Below are positions 1 to 8,393 of a stretch of DNA of 64,000 bases, one piece after another (position 1 is the first letter of the stretch; every line of letters begins with the position of its first letter). The translations under genes were made by a program, and so were the position numbers. This DNA is from Chryseobacterium sp. MA9 (GTDB taxonomy: Bacteria > Bacteroidota > Bacteroidia > Flavobacteriales > Weeksellaceae). The notes beneath the pieces were generated by a model that had not been told where the DNA came from, did no database searches, and worked only from the letters and a program-made list of their open reading frames with translations. The DNA lies in contig NZ_CP075170.1 in the NCBI RefSeq assembly GCF_024399315.1, positions 1,240,001 through 1,304,000 of the forward strand, in the 5' to 3' direction.

Positions 1-722
1 GACTGGCTGAACAGGAAATCCAGCTTATCAATAGATTCCTGAGAAATTTCTCTTTCCAGTAATTCCTTTACCACTCCTTCTTTACCGATCTTATCCAGCT
101 TATCCAATGCTACCGTGAAGTCAATCAGTTTATCTGTAATTCCTGCATATTCTGCCAATCCTGAAAGAATCTTTCTGTTGTTCATATGAATGGTTACAGG
201 AACTTTCAGATCAGCAAATGATTTTAAATACAACTGAACCAGCTCTACTTCCTGTAATAAGCTTTCACTTCCTACCACATCTGCATCACATTGATAAAAC
301 TCTCTGTATCTTCCTTTCTGAGGTCTGTCAGCTCTCCAAACCGGTTGGATCTGAGAACGTTTGAACGGAAATGTCAGTTTCCCATGATTCATAGCCACGA
401 ATCTTGCAAAAGGTACAGTAAGATCATAACGAAGAGCTTTTTCTGAAATCTGAGAAATAAGTTTCTGATGGTTTTTATTATCCCAGTCTTCCTGATTGAT
501 TTCAGAAGTATAATCTCCCGAATTTAAAATTTTAAAGATCAAACGGTCTCCTTCTTCTCCGTATTTCCCTGTCAGTGTAGAAAGATTTTCAAAACTTGGA
601 GTTTCCAATGGCTGAAACCCGAATAATTCAAAATTATTCTGTAAAATATTGATGATATATTTTCTTCTGGAAACTTCCTGTGCCGTAAAATCTCTCGTCC
701 CTTTTGCTAAACTTGGCTTCAT
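1..722 (-). CDS. hisS: Histidine--tRNA ligase, N-terminal part (runs off window)
   Basis: Class II aminoacyl-tRNA synthetase that charges tRNA-His in the cytoplasm. Translating the minus strand from the ATG at 722 gives [20 protein letters not shown], then the HisRS signatures [11 protein letters not shown] and, in the motif 2 region, [19 protein letters not shown] followed by ADVVG. About 240 codons are visible; the C-terminal catalytic and anticodon-binding parts lie outside the window. The gene follows a terminator-like hairpin at 783-817 and has its own TACTTTTG -7 box at 748-755, so it is probably transcribed separately from ssb and the HRDC gene upstream. The assignment is secure. Confidence 0.96.
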   Translation of the reverse strand, partial: MKPSLAKGTRDFTAQEVSRRKYIINILQNNFELFGFQPLETPSFENLSTLTGKYGEEGDRLIFKILNSGDYTSEINQEDWDNKNHQKLISQISEKALRYDLTVPFARFVAMNHGKLTFPFKRSQIQPVWRADRPQKGRYREFYQCDADVVGSESLLQEVELVQLYLKSFADLKVPVTIHMNNRKILSGLAEYAGITDKLIDFTVALDKLDKIGKEGVVKELLEREISQESIDKLDFLFSQ

Positions 723-747
723 TTTTTGTAAGTCATTTTGATAAATG

Positions 748-755
748 CAAAAGTA
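748..755 (-). promoter_or_regulatory. -7 promoter element of hisS
   Basis: Read on the minus strand this is TACTTTTG, an exact match to the Bacteroidota -7 consensus TAnnTTTG, 25 nt before the hisS ATG. I see no clear TTG at the usual distance upstream. Confidence 0.55.
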
Positions 756-782
756 CGGAATTGCATGGACTTTACACAGCAT

Positions 783-817
783 AAAAAGCTGAAGAAACAA
801 TCTTCTCCAGCTTTTTT
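783..817 (-). terminator. Rho-independent terminator after the HRDC gene
   Basis: An AAAAGCTG / CAGCTTTT stem with an inner AAGA/TCTT stem, followed by a T run on the minus strand. It lies between the HRDC gene and hisS. Confidence 0.6.
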
Positions 818-846
818 GCTGTTGTGTTATCAATTATTCTGAAAAA

Positions 847-1302
847 TCAGACACTTTCAAGAATCTCAAGGATCTCTTCACCATAATTTTCAATCTTATG
901 CTTTCCAAATCCTTTGATCTCCAGCAATTCTTCTTTCCTGGCAGGTTTATATTTGGCTACAGATATCAGCTCTTTATTGCTGGCAATGAAATAAGTAGGA
1001 AGATTCTGCTCCCGGGCTTTTTCTGACCGCCAAAACTTCAGTGCATCCAATATCTTTTCTTCATCCATATTCAGGAAATCATTCTCTGCAGAATATTTAA
1101 CTGCTTTTGGTTCTTTAACTGTATTTTTTGTCAGTTTCAAACTTTCAAAATACAATATTACAGACCAATACCGTTCTTCACTTACGAAAGCTGTTTCCAC
1201 TTTCGTAATCTCATTGGCTTCCAGGAAATCATCCAGCATTTTCTGATCTTTGTAGAGAAATTCTTCCGGAAGTCTTATTTTAAAAACTTTTACTTTCATC
1301 AT
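847..1302 (-). CDS. HRDC domain-containing protein
   Basis: Small protein of 151 residues whose C-terminal half (about residues 82-150) reads as an HRDC helical bundle: LDALKFWRSEKAREQNLP, then ELISVAKYKPARKEELLEIK and GFGKHKIENYGEEIL, the pattern seen at the C-terminus of RecQ and RNase D. HRDC domains bind nucleic acid. The first 75 residues have no motif I recognise, and there is no helicase or nuclease domain. It starts 14 bp after ssb on the same strand and is probably co-transcribed with it, which fits a nucleic-acid role. ATG codons at 1302 and 1299 are both possible starts. The exact function is unknown. Confidence 0.85.
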   Translation of the reverse strand: MMKVKVFKIRLPEEFLYKDQKMLDDFLEANEITKVETAFVSEERYWSVILYFESLKLTKNTVKEPKAVKYSAENDFLNMDEEKILDALKFWRSEKAREQNLPTYFIASNKELISVAKYKPARKEELLEIKGFGKHKIENYGEEILEILESV

Positions 1303-1316
1303 TTGTGTTTTTAGAA

Positions 1317-1649
1317 TTATTTTCCTCCTAATAATAAGATCTCGTCTACACGAACTTCTGTGATATAACGCTTCACCCCATCTTTGTCATCATATGATCT
1401 GTAGGTAAGCTTCCCTTCTATGGCAATTTCTTTTCCTTTGGAAACATATTTCTCGAAAATTTCAGCTGTTTTCCCGAATGCGATAAGATTGTGCCATTGC
1501 GTTTCTTCTACTTTTTCTCCTTTGGCATTCGTATAATGATCACTTGTTGCTAAGGATACACTTGCTTTTACATTTCCGTTCTCGAAGTTTACCATTTCAA
1601 CTTCTTTTCCTGTGTAACCAATTAATGTTACTTTGTTTCTTAGTGACAT
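1317..1649 (-). CDS. ssb: Single-stranded DNA-binding protein, short form
   Basis: OB-fold protein that coats single-stranded DNA in replication and repair. The start MSLRNKVTLIGYTGKEVEM, the core ASVSLATSDHYTNAKGEKVE, then TQWHNLIAFGKTAEI and GKEIAIEGKLTYRSYDDKDG are standard SSB features. At 110 residues the protein ends at LLLGGK straight after the OB fold. The flexible linker and the acidic DDDIPF-type tail that recruits partner proteins in full-length SSB are missing. It is therefore likely a secondary SSB, or a main one with altered partner recruitment. It leads the ssb-HRDC transcript. Confidence 0.93.
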   Translation of the reverse strand: MSLRNKVTLIGYTGKEVEMVNFENGNVKASVSLATSDHYTNAKGEKVEETQWHNLIAFGKTAEIFEKYVSKGKEIAIEGKLTYRSYDDKDGVKRYITEVRVDEILLLGGK

Positions 1650-1988
1650 AACTTTTAGATTTTAAAGATTAATAATTCAGATAAGAGACGTTCACTGTTT
1701 TTCTCAAATCTCTGTTGCAAAGATTGCGATGTTATCAATCTTCAGTCGGTTATAAACTATTTAAATCCGTTTGTAGTCGTTTGAAAACGGGTAATAAAAT
1801 AAATAGAATTCTGCTTAAAACAATATTTACTAAGCTTAAAAAACAATAATCACATTTTTTTAAGTAAAAATTCAATAATAAAAAACCATGTGCTAAAATA
1901 TTTTTCTATTAAAAAAACATTGAAAAACAGATGCATTAACAAGGATTTTTTTCCATTTAATTTAATTTTTTTTTGCAAATTTGTAAAA
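1650..1988. other. Divergent intergenic region between ssb and an XRE gene
   Basis: 339 bp of very AT-rich DNA holding both promoters. On the minus strand AATCTTTG (near 1720) is one base off the -7 consensus for ssb. An inverted repeat CCGTTT (1767-1772) / AAACGG (1785-1790) sits in the middle. On the plus strand CAAATTTG (1976-1983), one base off the consensus, ends 5 nt before the XRE start. I see no gene here. Confidence 0.6.
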
Positions 1989-2360
1989 ATGTCTGATATG
2001 CAAAAAGAAAAACTACGCACAGTAAGAAAGAGAAAAGGTTACACTCAGCAGCAAATGGCTGAAGTAATCCCCACTGACGTTTCCAACTATAGCAGAAAAG
2101 AAAGTGGTGCTGTATCTATAACACAGACAGAATGGTCCAAACTCGCCACTTTTTTAAGTGTTCCTCTTGAAGAAATCTACGAAGAAGAGGAAGCGAAATT
2201 CATCTTCGAGAATCCTGTTTTTACTGATAATACTGGAGTCAATGTAGGAAATAATAATGCTACAACAAATATAAGTAATGATTTAAGCATAGAAATTATA
2301 AAAACGATGCAGGAATATATTGTCCTGTTGAAAGAAGAAATCGAAAGACTGAAAAAATAG
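1989..2360 (+). CDS. XRE-family helix-turn-helix regulator with C-terminal helix
   Basis: DNA-binding protein of 123 residues, counted from the ATG at 1989. A longer reading from a GTG at 1890 would add an unlikely AT-rich leader overlapping the promoter. Residues 8-62 form the HTH (LRTVRKRKGYTQQQMAEVI, then KLATFLSVPLEEIYEEEE). An Asn-rich linker follows (NNNATTNISND), then a terminal helix VLLKEEIERLKK that may dimerise. The layout matches the second XRE protein at 24361. A near-consensus -7 box ends 5 nt upstream, so the mRNA may be leaderless or nearly so. Target genes are unknown. Confidence 0.82.
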   Translation: MSDMQKEKLRTVRKRKGYTQQQMAEVIPTDVSNYSRKESGAVSITQTEWSKLATFLSVPLEEIYEEEEAKFIFENPVFTDNTGVNVGNNNATTNISNDLSIEIIKTMQEYIVLLKEEIERLKK

Positions 2361-2382
2361 AAATCATCAACTAAAAATACTG

Positions 2383-2420
2383 AAGTCAGAATGGAATGTT
2401 TCCTATTCTGGCTTTCTTTT
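2383..2420 (+). terminator. Terminator after the XRE gene
   Basis: AAGTCAGAAT pairs with ATTCTGGCTT (one G-U pair) across a short loop, followed by CTTTTTT. Confidence 0.6.
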
Positions 2421-2563
2421 TTCAAAGGAGATACCATAAAAATAAATAAAAAGGCACTCAAGCAACCATTGAGTACCTTTCACTTAATCATCTAACTTAG
2501 AATTGGAATTTCATGAGTTTCTCATTCAATGATCAGTTGGTTAGTAAGCTTTAAATAATGAGA

Positions 2564-3355
2564 TTAATCTTTGGCTTGAGAAATCCTTGTTATACTATTA
2601 ATAGTAGCATCCAATGAAGTATCAGATTTTATTTTAATAAGATATCCACTGCCTATAGATAAGGGATCGGCAACACTCACAAGGTAAAAAACAAGATCTC
2701 CGGATGTTACCCCATTAGGAGCCACAGCGGTTTGATCTATAGAGAATGTAGACGGAGGAACAGGGTTTGAAAGATTTACCGTCACAAAGGCTACAGAGCC
2801 ATTGTTCTTATTGGAATAACTTACAATAACCCGCCACATGTGTACCTGTCCGGCAATAGGATTTTCCAAAAACCTTCCTGTCGCCGGATCATATATATCC
2901 CCGGGCACCGGACTGATAATATTTTCCGGCCATGTGGTGGTAGGAGGTGCAGCAAAATCTGTCACAATATTCATCGGAGTTTGGTAAACAATGTTTTGAT
3001 AAGTCATTAAAGGAACTCCTCCTGAAGATTTGAATGCAAATGAGGGTTTCACTCCTGCCCCACTATTGAGCTTAACAACTCCTTCATTGGCAGTTGTAAG
3101 TGTTTGTGAAGAAATTACAGTACTCCACTGAGTTCCATTATAATACCTTAAGGTCTTGTTCGTGGAATCATAGATGATCATTCCTGCTGTGGGTGTGGTT
3201 ACATTGACCGGAGGGTTGGCATTTCTCGTTAATACGACGGCTGAATTTGCTGAGGTAACGTCTAGAACACCTTGTGGGGAAGTTGTATTTATCCCTACCT
3301 GTGCAAATGCTAAAGAAGAGCACAAAATACTCATCAATAAATTGGATTTTTTCAT
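2564..3355 (-). CDS. Secreted GINT-type protein of unknown function
   Basis: 263-residue protein with a signal peptide (MKKSNLLMSILCSSLAFAQ). The mature protein opens with QVGINTTSPQGVLDV and continues to GMIIYDSTNKTLRYYNGTQW. This module of about 60 residues is very common at the start of secreted and surface proteins in Flavobacteriia, where it precedes a variable part. The rest (NEGVVKLNSGAGVKPSFAF onward) has no motif I recognise and ends in ITRISQAKD, without a T9SS sorting domain. It stands alone between a terminator and a long intergenic region. A related protein lies at 62839. The function is unknown, but export seems certain. Confidence 0.8.
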   Translation of the reverse strand: MKKSNLLMSILCSSLAFAQVGINTTSPQGVLDVTSANSAVVLTRNANPPVNVTTPTAGMIIYDSTNKTLRYYNGTQWSTVISSQTLTTANEGVVKLNSGAGVKPSFAFKSSGGVPLMTYQNIVYQTPMNIVTDFAAPPTTTWPENIISPVPGDIYDPATGRFLENPIAGQVHMWRVIVSYSNKNNGSVAFVTVNLSNPVPPSTFSIDQTAVAPNGVTSGDLVFYLVSVADPLSIGSGYLIKIKSDTSLDATINSITRISQAKD

Positions 3356-3750
3356 GGTTTGTTTTTTTGAATGTTAATATCAAATTTACAAAAAAACACA
3401 ATAGAGTGAAATAAAAATACAATTTATTTACTGAAAATAAGATAGTTATACATAACAATAAAACTTTATGAATGAAAATATCATTTAAAACATCGATAAA
3501 TACTAATTTTTTCAAGGAAAAGGGAATTAATCAAAATACAGCCTTAAATATTCTAAAATTAAAATTGCAAAAGTGAACAGAGGTTTACCAAATTAGTTTA
3601 GTTTTTTTGCTATCAGAAGAATAATTTATTGTATTTCAGAGTTAATTAAACATCCCATTCTAAGAAAAGCTTGTTTCAATAAAATAACTGCCTGTCTCAC
3701 AGCTATCCATTTACAAACGGATAATTCCGTATCTTTGTGAAAATTCATCT
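3356..3750. other. Divergent AT-rich intergenic region
   Basis: 395 bp without a credible gene. A minus-strand TAAATTTG (3381-3388) matches the -7 box for the secreted protein. A plus-strand TATCTTTG (3730-3737) serves the ureohydrolase-like gene. A 20-bp imperfect palindrome, TATCCATTTACAAACGGATA (3704-3723), lies just upstream of that box. The rest is AT-rich and featureless to me. Confidence 0.6.
3730..3737 (+). promoter_or_regulatory. -7 promoter element of the ureohydrolase-like gene
   Basis: TATCTTTG matches TAnnTTTG exactly and ends 13 nt before the ATG at 3751. The palindrome at 3704-3723 overlaps where the -33 region should be, so repression there is plausible. Confidence 0.6.
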
Positions 3751-4656
3751 ATGAAAAGGAATATCAATATTTTTGAGTTTCCTCTCAATTTGGGACTTAC
3801 AAAAAAGGAACATGAGACAGAACCCGGGGTTCGAAAACTTCCGGACTGGCTCAGGAAATTTGATTTTCATCGTAGAATTGCTCCTAAAAAAGTTTTCAGG
3901 CTTGATGCTCCGGAATATTCCATGGACTTTGATGAAGAATCAAACGTCAGAAATGCAGATCCAATTATTGAATATGCCAAAAAACAGTCTGATTGTATTC
4001 TCAAGAATTACGAAAAGAATACATTCAATATTATCCTGGGCGGTGACTGCAGTATCCTGATTGGAAATGCTATTGCTTTGAAAAAACTGGGAAACTTCGG
4101 GCTCTTTTATCTTGACGGGCACACAGATTTTATCCCGCCAGAACTTTCAGAAACCGGAGGTGCAGCAGGAATGGATCTCGCTATCATTACCGGAACCGGA
4201 CATGAGAAACTGACCAATATTGATGGCTTAAAACCTTATTTATCTGAGGAAAATATTTTCTGCTGCGGAAATGCAGAAACAGATGATGATGAATATGTTA
4301 ATCAAATCATCAATTCCAATATACATTATTATGATCTTTACCGTCTCAGAGAAAATGGTTTCAGAAAAACTGCTGAGAACTTTCTGAAAATGGTGAATGA
4401 TAAAGACTTGGACGGTTTTTTTATTCATTTTGATGTGGATATTCTGAAAGATGAAATAATGCCAGCTGTAGACAGCAGAATGGAAGACGGAATCAGCTAT
4501 GATGATCTCAGAGAAATACTGGAACCTTTATTTGAAAGTCCTCTGTGTTTTGGGATAGAGATTACTATTTTAGATCCTGATTATGATGAAAACGGAATGT
4601 ATACCCGGCCATTTGTAGAAAATTTAATTCAAATTATAAAAAATAAAGAAGACTAA
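3751..4656 (+). CDS. Arginase/agmatinase (ureohydrolase) family protein, Cys variant
   Basis: 301-residue member of the manganese ureohydrolase fold, which hydrolyses guanidino compounds to urea. The metal motifs are present: LDGHTDF (D122, H124, D126) and HFDVD (D228, D230), with a late EITILDPD. The first motif reads GGDCS (C100) where classical arginases and agmatinases have GGDHS, so one of six canonical metal ligands is Cys. I recall other family members with GGDCS, so this looks like a subfamily rather than damage. The substrate cannot be told from sequence. It is directly followed by the HPP gene with no gap, so the two are co-transcribed. Confidence 0.85.
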   Translation: MKRNINIFEFPLNLGLTKKEHETEPGVRKLPDWLRKFDFHRRIAPKKVFRLDAPEYSMDFDEESNVRNADPIIEYAKKQSDCILKNYEKNTFNIILGGDCSILIGNAIALKKLGNFGLFYLDGHTDFIPPELSETGGAAGMDLAIITGTGHEKLTNIDGLKPYLSEENIFCCGNAETDDDEYVNQIINSNIHYYDLYRLRENGFRKTAENFLKMVNDKDLDGFFIHFDVDILKDEIMPAVDSRMEDGISYDDLREILEPLFESPLCFGIEITILDPDYDENGMYTRPFVENLIQIIKNKED

Positions 4657-5259
4657 ATGAAGAAGACCATAAAAAGAACATTCAGAGTTTCCAAATATGT
4701 GATCTATAAAGAAACGCTTGTTGATTACAAAGAGCATTTCTGGTCATTTTTGGGTGCATTTTTCGGAATTGGAATCATTGCATTTATCCAGTCTCATTCG
4801 TTAACAGAAACTGAGAATATATTTCTGATCGGTTCTTTTGGAGCTTCAAGTGTTCTTATTTATGGAGCAATACAGAGCCCGCTGGCACAACCGAGAAATC
4901 TTGTAGGCGGACATGTACTGTCTGCATTGGTAGGGGTTACAGTCTATCAGTTTGTTCCGGATATTATATGGCTTTCGGCTCCTTTGGCGGTGGCCTTTTC
5001 CATCGTATTGATGCAGTACACCAAAACCTTGCATCCACCAGGTGGTGCTACAGCCCTGATTGCCGTAAGTTCTACCGGGAAAATTCCGGAACTGGGATAT
5101 TGGTATGTGATCTCTCCCGTTCTTTCGGGGTGTATCATTCTGCTGCTTGTGGCTTTGTTTTTTAATAATATTACTCCTAACAGAAGTTACCCTACTCACA
5201 GCAGGTTCATGAGACTGTTAAAAAAGAGACACACACATCCCCATAAAATAAAAAAATAA
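4657..5259 (+). CDS. HPP family integral membrane protein
   Basis: 200-residue inner-membrane protein with about four to five hydrophobic segments (roughly 30-46, 55-72, 84-120, 150-170). The family signature is LHPPGGATAL, with His-Pro-Pro at residues 126-128. A basic His-rich tail (KKRHTHPHKIKK) follows. HPP proteins have been linked to nitrite transport in plastids and cyanobacteria; in heterotrophic bacteria the cargo is unknown. The ATG follows the stop codon of the ureohydrolase-like gene directly, so translation is probably coupled, and a role in moving a nitrogen compound would fit. That link is inference. Confidence 0.85.
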   Translation: MKKTIKRTFRVSKYVIYKETLVDYKEHFWSFLGAFFGIGIIAFIQSHSLTETENIFLIGSFGASSVLIYGAIQSPLAQPRNLVGGHVLSALVGVTVYQFVPDIIWLSAPLAVAFSIVLMQYTKTLHPPGGATALIAVSSTGKIPELGYWYVISPVLSGCIILLLVALFFNNITPNRSYPTHSRFMRLLKKRHTHPHKIKK

Positions 5260-5263
5260 GAAG

Positions 5264-5608
5264 ATGAATTGTATGGAATGTGGCGAAAAAATCATCGGGA
5301 GGTCTGATAAAAAGTTTTGCAATGATGCCTGCCGGAACGCCTATAACAATAAGCAAAATAAGGATTCTAACAACCTGATGCGGAATGTAAACAACAAACT
5401 CCGTAAAAATTACCGCATCCTGATGGAGATCAATACTGACGGTAAAACAAAAGTAGCCAGATCCAGGCTGGATGGCTTAGGTTTTGATTTTGATTATTTC
5501 ACCAACCTGAAAGTCTATAAAAACGGTTCTGAATACAAGTTTATTTATGATTATGGCTATAAACTTCTGGAAGATGATTTTGTACTGATTGTAAAGAACC
5601 AGGCATAA
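5264..5608 (+). CDS. Small zinc-ribbon protein, DNA/RNA-binding-like
   Basis: 114-residue protein that begins with a zinc ribbon: MNCMECGEKIIGRSDKKFCN then DACRNAY, giving Cys at 3, 6, 19 and 23 (CxxC...CxxxC). The rest is a basic and then mixed region (NKLRKNYRILMEINTDGKTK, YKFIYDYGYKLLEDDFVLIV). It resembles small conserved Flavobacteriia proteins annotated only as hypothetical. It starts 4 bp after the HPP gene and continues the operon. The zinc site is clear; the function is not known. Confidence 0.75.
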   Translation: MNCMECGEKIIGRSDKKFCNDACRNAYNNKQNKDSNNLMRNVNNKLRKNYRILMEINTDGKTKVARSRLDGLGFDFDYFTNLKVYKNGSEYKFIYDYGYKLLEDDFVLIVKNQA

Positions 5609-5632
5609 CCCGCACACCTTAAATAAAATATT

Positions 5633-6541
5633 ATGAAAGAAGTTGTTCTGATCACCGGAGCCAGTGGCATGATCGCCAAAGAACTGGCCAAAAAGATTGG
5701 CAGGGAATATGAAATCCGATTTCTGACCCGAAAAAAAGAACATGATTACGAATATGAATGGGATATCATAAAAGGAAATATTGATGAGGCTGCTTTGGAA
5801 AATGTCTCTCACATCATTCATCTTGCCGGCGCCAACATTTCAGAAAAACGCTGGACTCCGGAAAGAAAAAGAGAATTGATCTCGAGCCGTGTTGATTCAG
5901 CGGAATTACTTCAAACTGCTTTAAGAAAAAATAAAATAAAGCTTAAGTCTTTTATTTCAGCTTCAGGAATTAATTTTTATGGTACTGAAACTTCAGAAAA
6001 AATTTATACTGAAAATGATCCTCCGGGCAATGATTTTCTAAGTGAAGTCGTAGTTTTATGGGAAAGAGCTGCTGATGATTTCAAAGACAAGAATCTCACA
6101 GAAAGAGTAGTCAAAATACGAACTGCCGTTGTACTTTCTGAAAAAGACGGAGCTTTAAAGAAAATGATTCCTCCTATTCAATATTATATAGGATCACCGT
6201 TAGGAAGCGGCAAGCAATATATGCCATGGATTCATCTTGAAGATATTTGTTCTATTTATGAGCTAGCTTTAAAAAACTCAACTATGGTAGGAGCCTATAA
6301 TGCTGTTTCTCCACAACACACTACTAATAAAGATCTTACAAAAAAGATTGCAAAAGTACTTGGAAAACCTTTATTCATGCCTAATGTTCCGGGATTTGTC
6401 TTGAAACTTATCTTCGGAGAACTAGCTACAGCTATATTGGAAGGTTCAAGAGCTTCTTCACAGAAAATTCAGGATGCGGGGTTTCATTTTAAGTTTCCGG
6501 ACCTGAATGAGGCTTTAAAGAATCTATTAAAGAAGCAATAA
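5633..6541 (+). CDS. TIGR01777-type NAD(P)-dependent epimerase/SDR protein
   Basis: 302-residue extended SDR-like protein of the YfcH/TIGR01777 group. The N-terminal nucleotide-binding loop is ITGASGMIAKELAKKI (G9, G12, with Ala at the third Gly position). The typical HLAGANISEKRWT, SRVDSAELL, FISASGINFYG and MPWIHLEDI motifs follow. The C-terminal part (PLFMPNVPGFVLKLIFGELA, then ATAILEGSRASSQK) is the family's own C-terminal domain. Members are thought to act on nucleotide sugars or as unspecified oxidoreductases, and no substrate is established. The gene follows the zinc-ribbon gene by 24 bp and precedes the Crp gene by 4 bp. Confidence 0.9.
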   Translation: MKEVVLITGASGMIAKELAKKIGREYEIRFLTRKKEHDYEYEWDIIKGNIDEAALENVSHIIHLAGANISEKRWTPERKRELISSRVDSAELLQTALRKNKIKLKSFISASGINFYGTETSEKIYTENDPPGNDFLSEVVVLWERAADDFKDKNLTERVVKIRTAVVLSEKDGALKKMIPPIQYYIGSPLGSGKQYMPWIHLEDICSIYELALKNSTMVGAYNAVSPQHTTNKDLTKKIAKVLGKPLFMPNVPGFVLKLIFGELATAILEGSRASSQKIQDAGFHFKFPDLNEALKNLLKKQ

Positions 6542-6545
6542 CAGA

Positions 6546-7136
6546 ATGGGGGAAGAATATTTAATTTTAAAAAACATTTCCAGGCATATTTCGCTTACCA
6601 ATCTGGAGCAGTCTTATTTTCTGTCTCTATTAAAAGAAAAAAAGGTTGCTAAGAAAAAATTGATTTTGCAACAGCAACATGCCTGTAAAGAGATCAATTT
6701 TGTTCAGACAGGAATTTTGAGAGCTTTTCATATGGATACCACAGGAAAAGAATCTACGATCATGTTTGCTGTTCCCGATTGGTGGATCACTGATATGTAC
6801 TGCTTTATCAATCAAAAACCTGCCATGCTGAATATTGAAGCATTGGAAGAAAGCTCTATTTTGCAGCTTCAGAAAGATCATCTGAATGACCTTTATCACA
6901 AAATTCCCAAATTTGAACGCTTTTTCCGGATTATGATGCAAAACGCTTACATCAGAGAACAGCTCCGAACAATTGAAAACCTTTCTTTACCGGCAGAAGA
7001 ACGCTATTATAACTTTCTTCAGAAATATCCTGAAGCAGTAAAACGTATCAGGCAAAAACAAATTGCTTCTTACTTAGGGATCACTCCTGAATTTTTAAGT
7101 CTTATAAAATCCAAACAAAAAAACAGTTTCTCTTAA
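6546..7136 (+). CDS. Crp/Fnr family transcriptional regulator
   Basis: 196-residue regulator with an N-terminal cyclic-nucleotide-binding-like beta barrel (about residues 20-120; FVQTGILRAFHMDTTGKEST, SSILQLQKDHLNDL) and a short C-terminal winged HTH (RIRQKQIASYLGITPEFLSL). This is the compact Bacteroidota Crp type. The usual FLSRIRKK recognition helix is FLSLIKSKQ here. There are no Cys clusters for an iron-sulfur cluster, so it is not Fnr-like. It starts 4 bp after the SDR gene and may regulate that operon; the effector is unknown. Confidence 0.9.
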   Translation: MGEEYLILKNISRHISLTNLEQSYFLSLLKEKKVAKKKLILQQQHACKEINFVQTGILRAFHMDTTGKESTIMFAVPDWWITDMYCFINQKPAMLNIEALEESSILQLQKDHLNDLYHKIPKFERFFRIMMQNAYIREQLRTIENLSLPAEERYYNFLQKYPEAVKRIRQKQIASYLGITPEFLSLIKSKQKNSFS

Positions 7137-7188
7137 GCTATATTATTTTTTTTATTCTGAAAGTTCTGTTACTTTACCAAAAAAAATT

Positions 7189-7548
7189 ATGTTTATACTT
7201 ATTGCAGGCCCTTACCGCAGCGGAACGAACGATGATCCGCAGCTTATCCAACAGAATCTTAACAATCTTGAAGCCGTTGCTCTTCCTATTTTCAGAAAGG
7301 GGCATATTCCTATTATCGGAGAATGGGTTGCGCTGCCATTGATCCATCTTGCCGGTTCTACCCAAATAGGCGATGAAGCATGGCAGGAAATACAGTATCC
7401 GGTAGCTCATGCCCTTCTTGAAAAATGTGATGCGGTACTGCGTATAGAAGGAGCATCAAAAGGAGCTGATGAGGATGTAAGAATAGCCAAAGAAAGAGGT
7501 CTGACCATTTATTATAACATAGAAGATATTCCTTATGCAAAATCCTGA
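7189..7548 (+). CDS. DUF4406 protein, nucleoside deoxyribosyltransferase-like
   Basis: 119-residue protein starting [20 protein letters not shown]. The opening IAGPYR and later GEWVALPL and [17 protein letters not shown] fit DUF4406, a relative of nucleoside 2-deoxyribosyltransferases. Its last 14 bp overlap the nudK start in another frame, so the two are translationally coupled. A shared job in nucleotide clean-up or nucleotide-sugar turnover is a reasonable guess. No activity can be claimed from sequence. Confidence 0.8.
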   Translation: MFILIAGPYRSGTNDDPQLIQQNLNNLEAVALPIFRKGHIPIIGEWVALPLIHLAGSTQIGDEAWQEIQYPVAHALLEKCDAVLRIEGASKGADEDVRIAKERGLTIYYNIEDIPYAKS

Positions 7549-8116
7549 TATAACAATCCTTCACACAGAAGTCCTTTCAGACAATTGGTATACTTTAAAC
7601 AAAGTCACCTATTCTGTCTTAAAAAAGGACAGAACTACAGAAACTCAGAGCAGAGAAGCCTACGACCGCGGAAACGGAGCTGTTATTCTCCTTTACAACA
7701 AACTTTCAAACACGGTTATTCTGACCAGACAATTCCGGCTTCCAACTTATATCAATGGAAATCCTTCGGGAATGCTCATTGAAGCCTGTGCCGGACTTTT
7801 GGATAATGATAATCCTGAAGATTGTATAAAAAGGGAAACGGAAGAGGAAACCGGATATAAAATTTCCAAAGTTGAAAAGGTATTTGAAGCCTATATGTCC
7901 CCAGGATCTGTTACAGAAATCCTTCATTTCTTTATTGCAGAATATTCAAATGAAATGAAAATCACGGACGGCGGCGGATTGGAAGAGGAAGGTGAAAATA
8001 TAGAAGTTCTTGAACTATCTTTTGATGAAAGCCTGGCCATGATTGATACCGGTGAAATCAAAGATGCGAAAACGATTATGCTTTTGCAGCACCTACGGAT
8101 GAAAGGAATCATGTAA
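7535..8116 (+). CDS. nudK: NudK-like Nudix hydrolase (GDP-mannose pyrophosphatase type)
   Basis: 193-residue Nudix enzyme of the ADP-ribose/GDP-mannose pyrophosphatase group, which splits nucleotide sugars into NMP and sugar phosphate using Mg2+. The Nudix box runs from G87 and contains RETEEETGY (residues 100-108), keeping the metal-binding glutamates. The first box glutamate (GX5E) is Asn93 here, a position not itself a metal ligand. Downstream [18 protein letters not shown] is diagnostic for the NudK branch. It overlaps the DUF4406 gene upstream by 14 bp and is followed by a decayed gene. Confidence 0.88.
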   Translation: MQNPDITILHTEVLSDNWYTLNKVTYSVLKKDRTTETQSREAYDRGNGAVILLYNKLSNTVILTRQFRLPTYINGNPSGMLIEACAGLLDNDNPEDCIKRETEEETGYKISKVEKVFEAYMSPGSVTEILHFFIAEYSNEMKITDGGGLEEEGENIEVLELSFDESLAMIDTGEIKDAKTIMLLQHLRMKGIM

Positions 8117-8354
8117 AACCCTCTCCTATTTCGCTCAATAAATATGCAGAAAACTGGTGTCTGGGAATGAATAATGATGGATTACTGGTAGGAACAGACT
8201 TTGACAGCAATATGTTTGGCGATGAGGTTGAGCCTTAGAATTGATCCTTGATATTATAGAAGAGCTTGGAAATTCCGGAAAATCTCTTAAATTAAGAAAG
8301 TTTGAAAGTCCTGAAGATATAGAAAAACAGATCAGAGTCATTTTGGAAGATTAA
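8117..8354 (+). pseudogene. Decayed gene fragment with a frameshift
   Basis: Between nudK and the DUF2306 gene there is coding-like sequence without an intact frame. One frame gives KYAENWCLGMNNDGLLVGTD then FDSNMFGDEVEP and a stop near 8238. A second frame then continues LELILDIIEELGNSGKSLKL through RKFESPEDIEKQIRVILED to a stop at about 8354. No start codon fits the first part well. This looks like the C-terminal half of one small protein split by a frameshift. I do not recognise the family. Confidence 0.6.
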
Positions 8355-8393
8355 ATTCCAATCCTCGAGATATTTTACAATAATCTATGAATA

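Noticed and set aside
3168..3515. Minus-strand reading frame overlapping the GINT gene
   Set aside because: It overlaps the signal peptide of a better-supported gene in another frame and covers its promoter.
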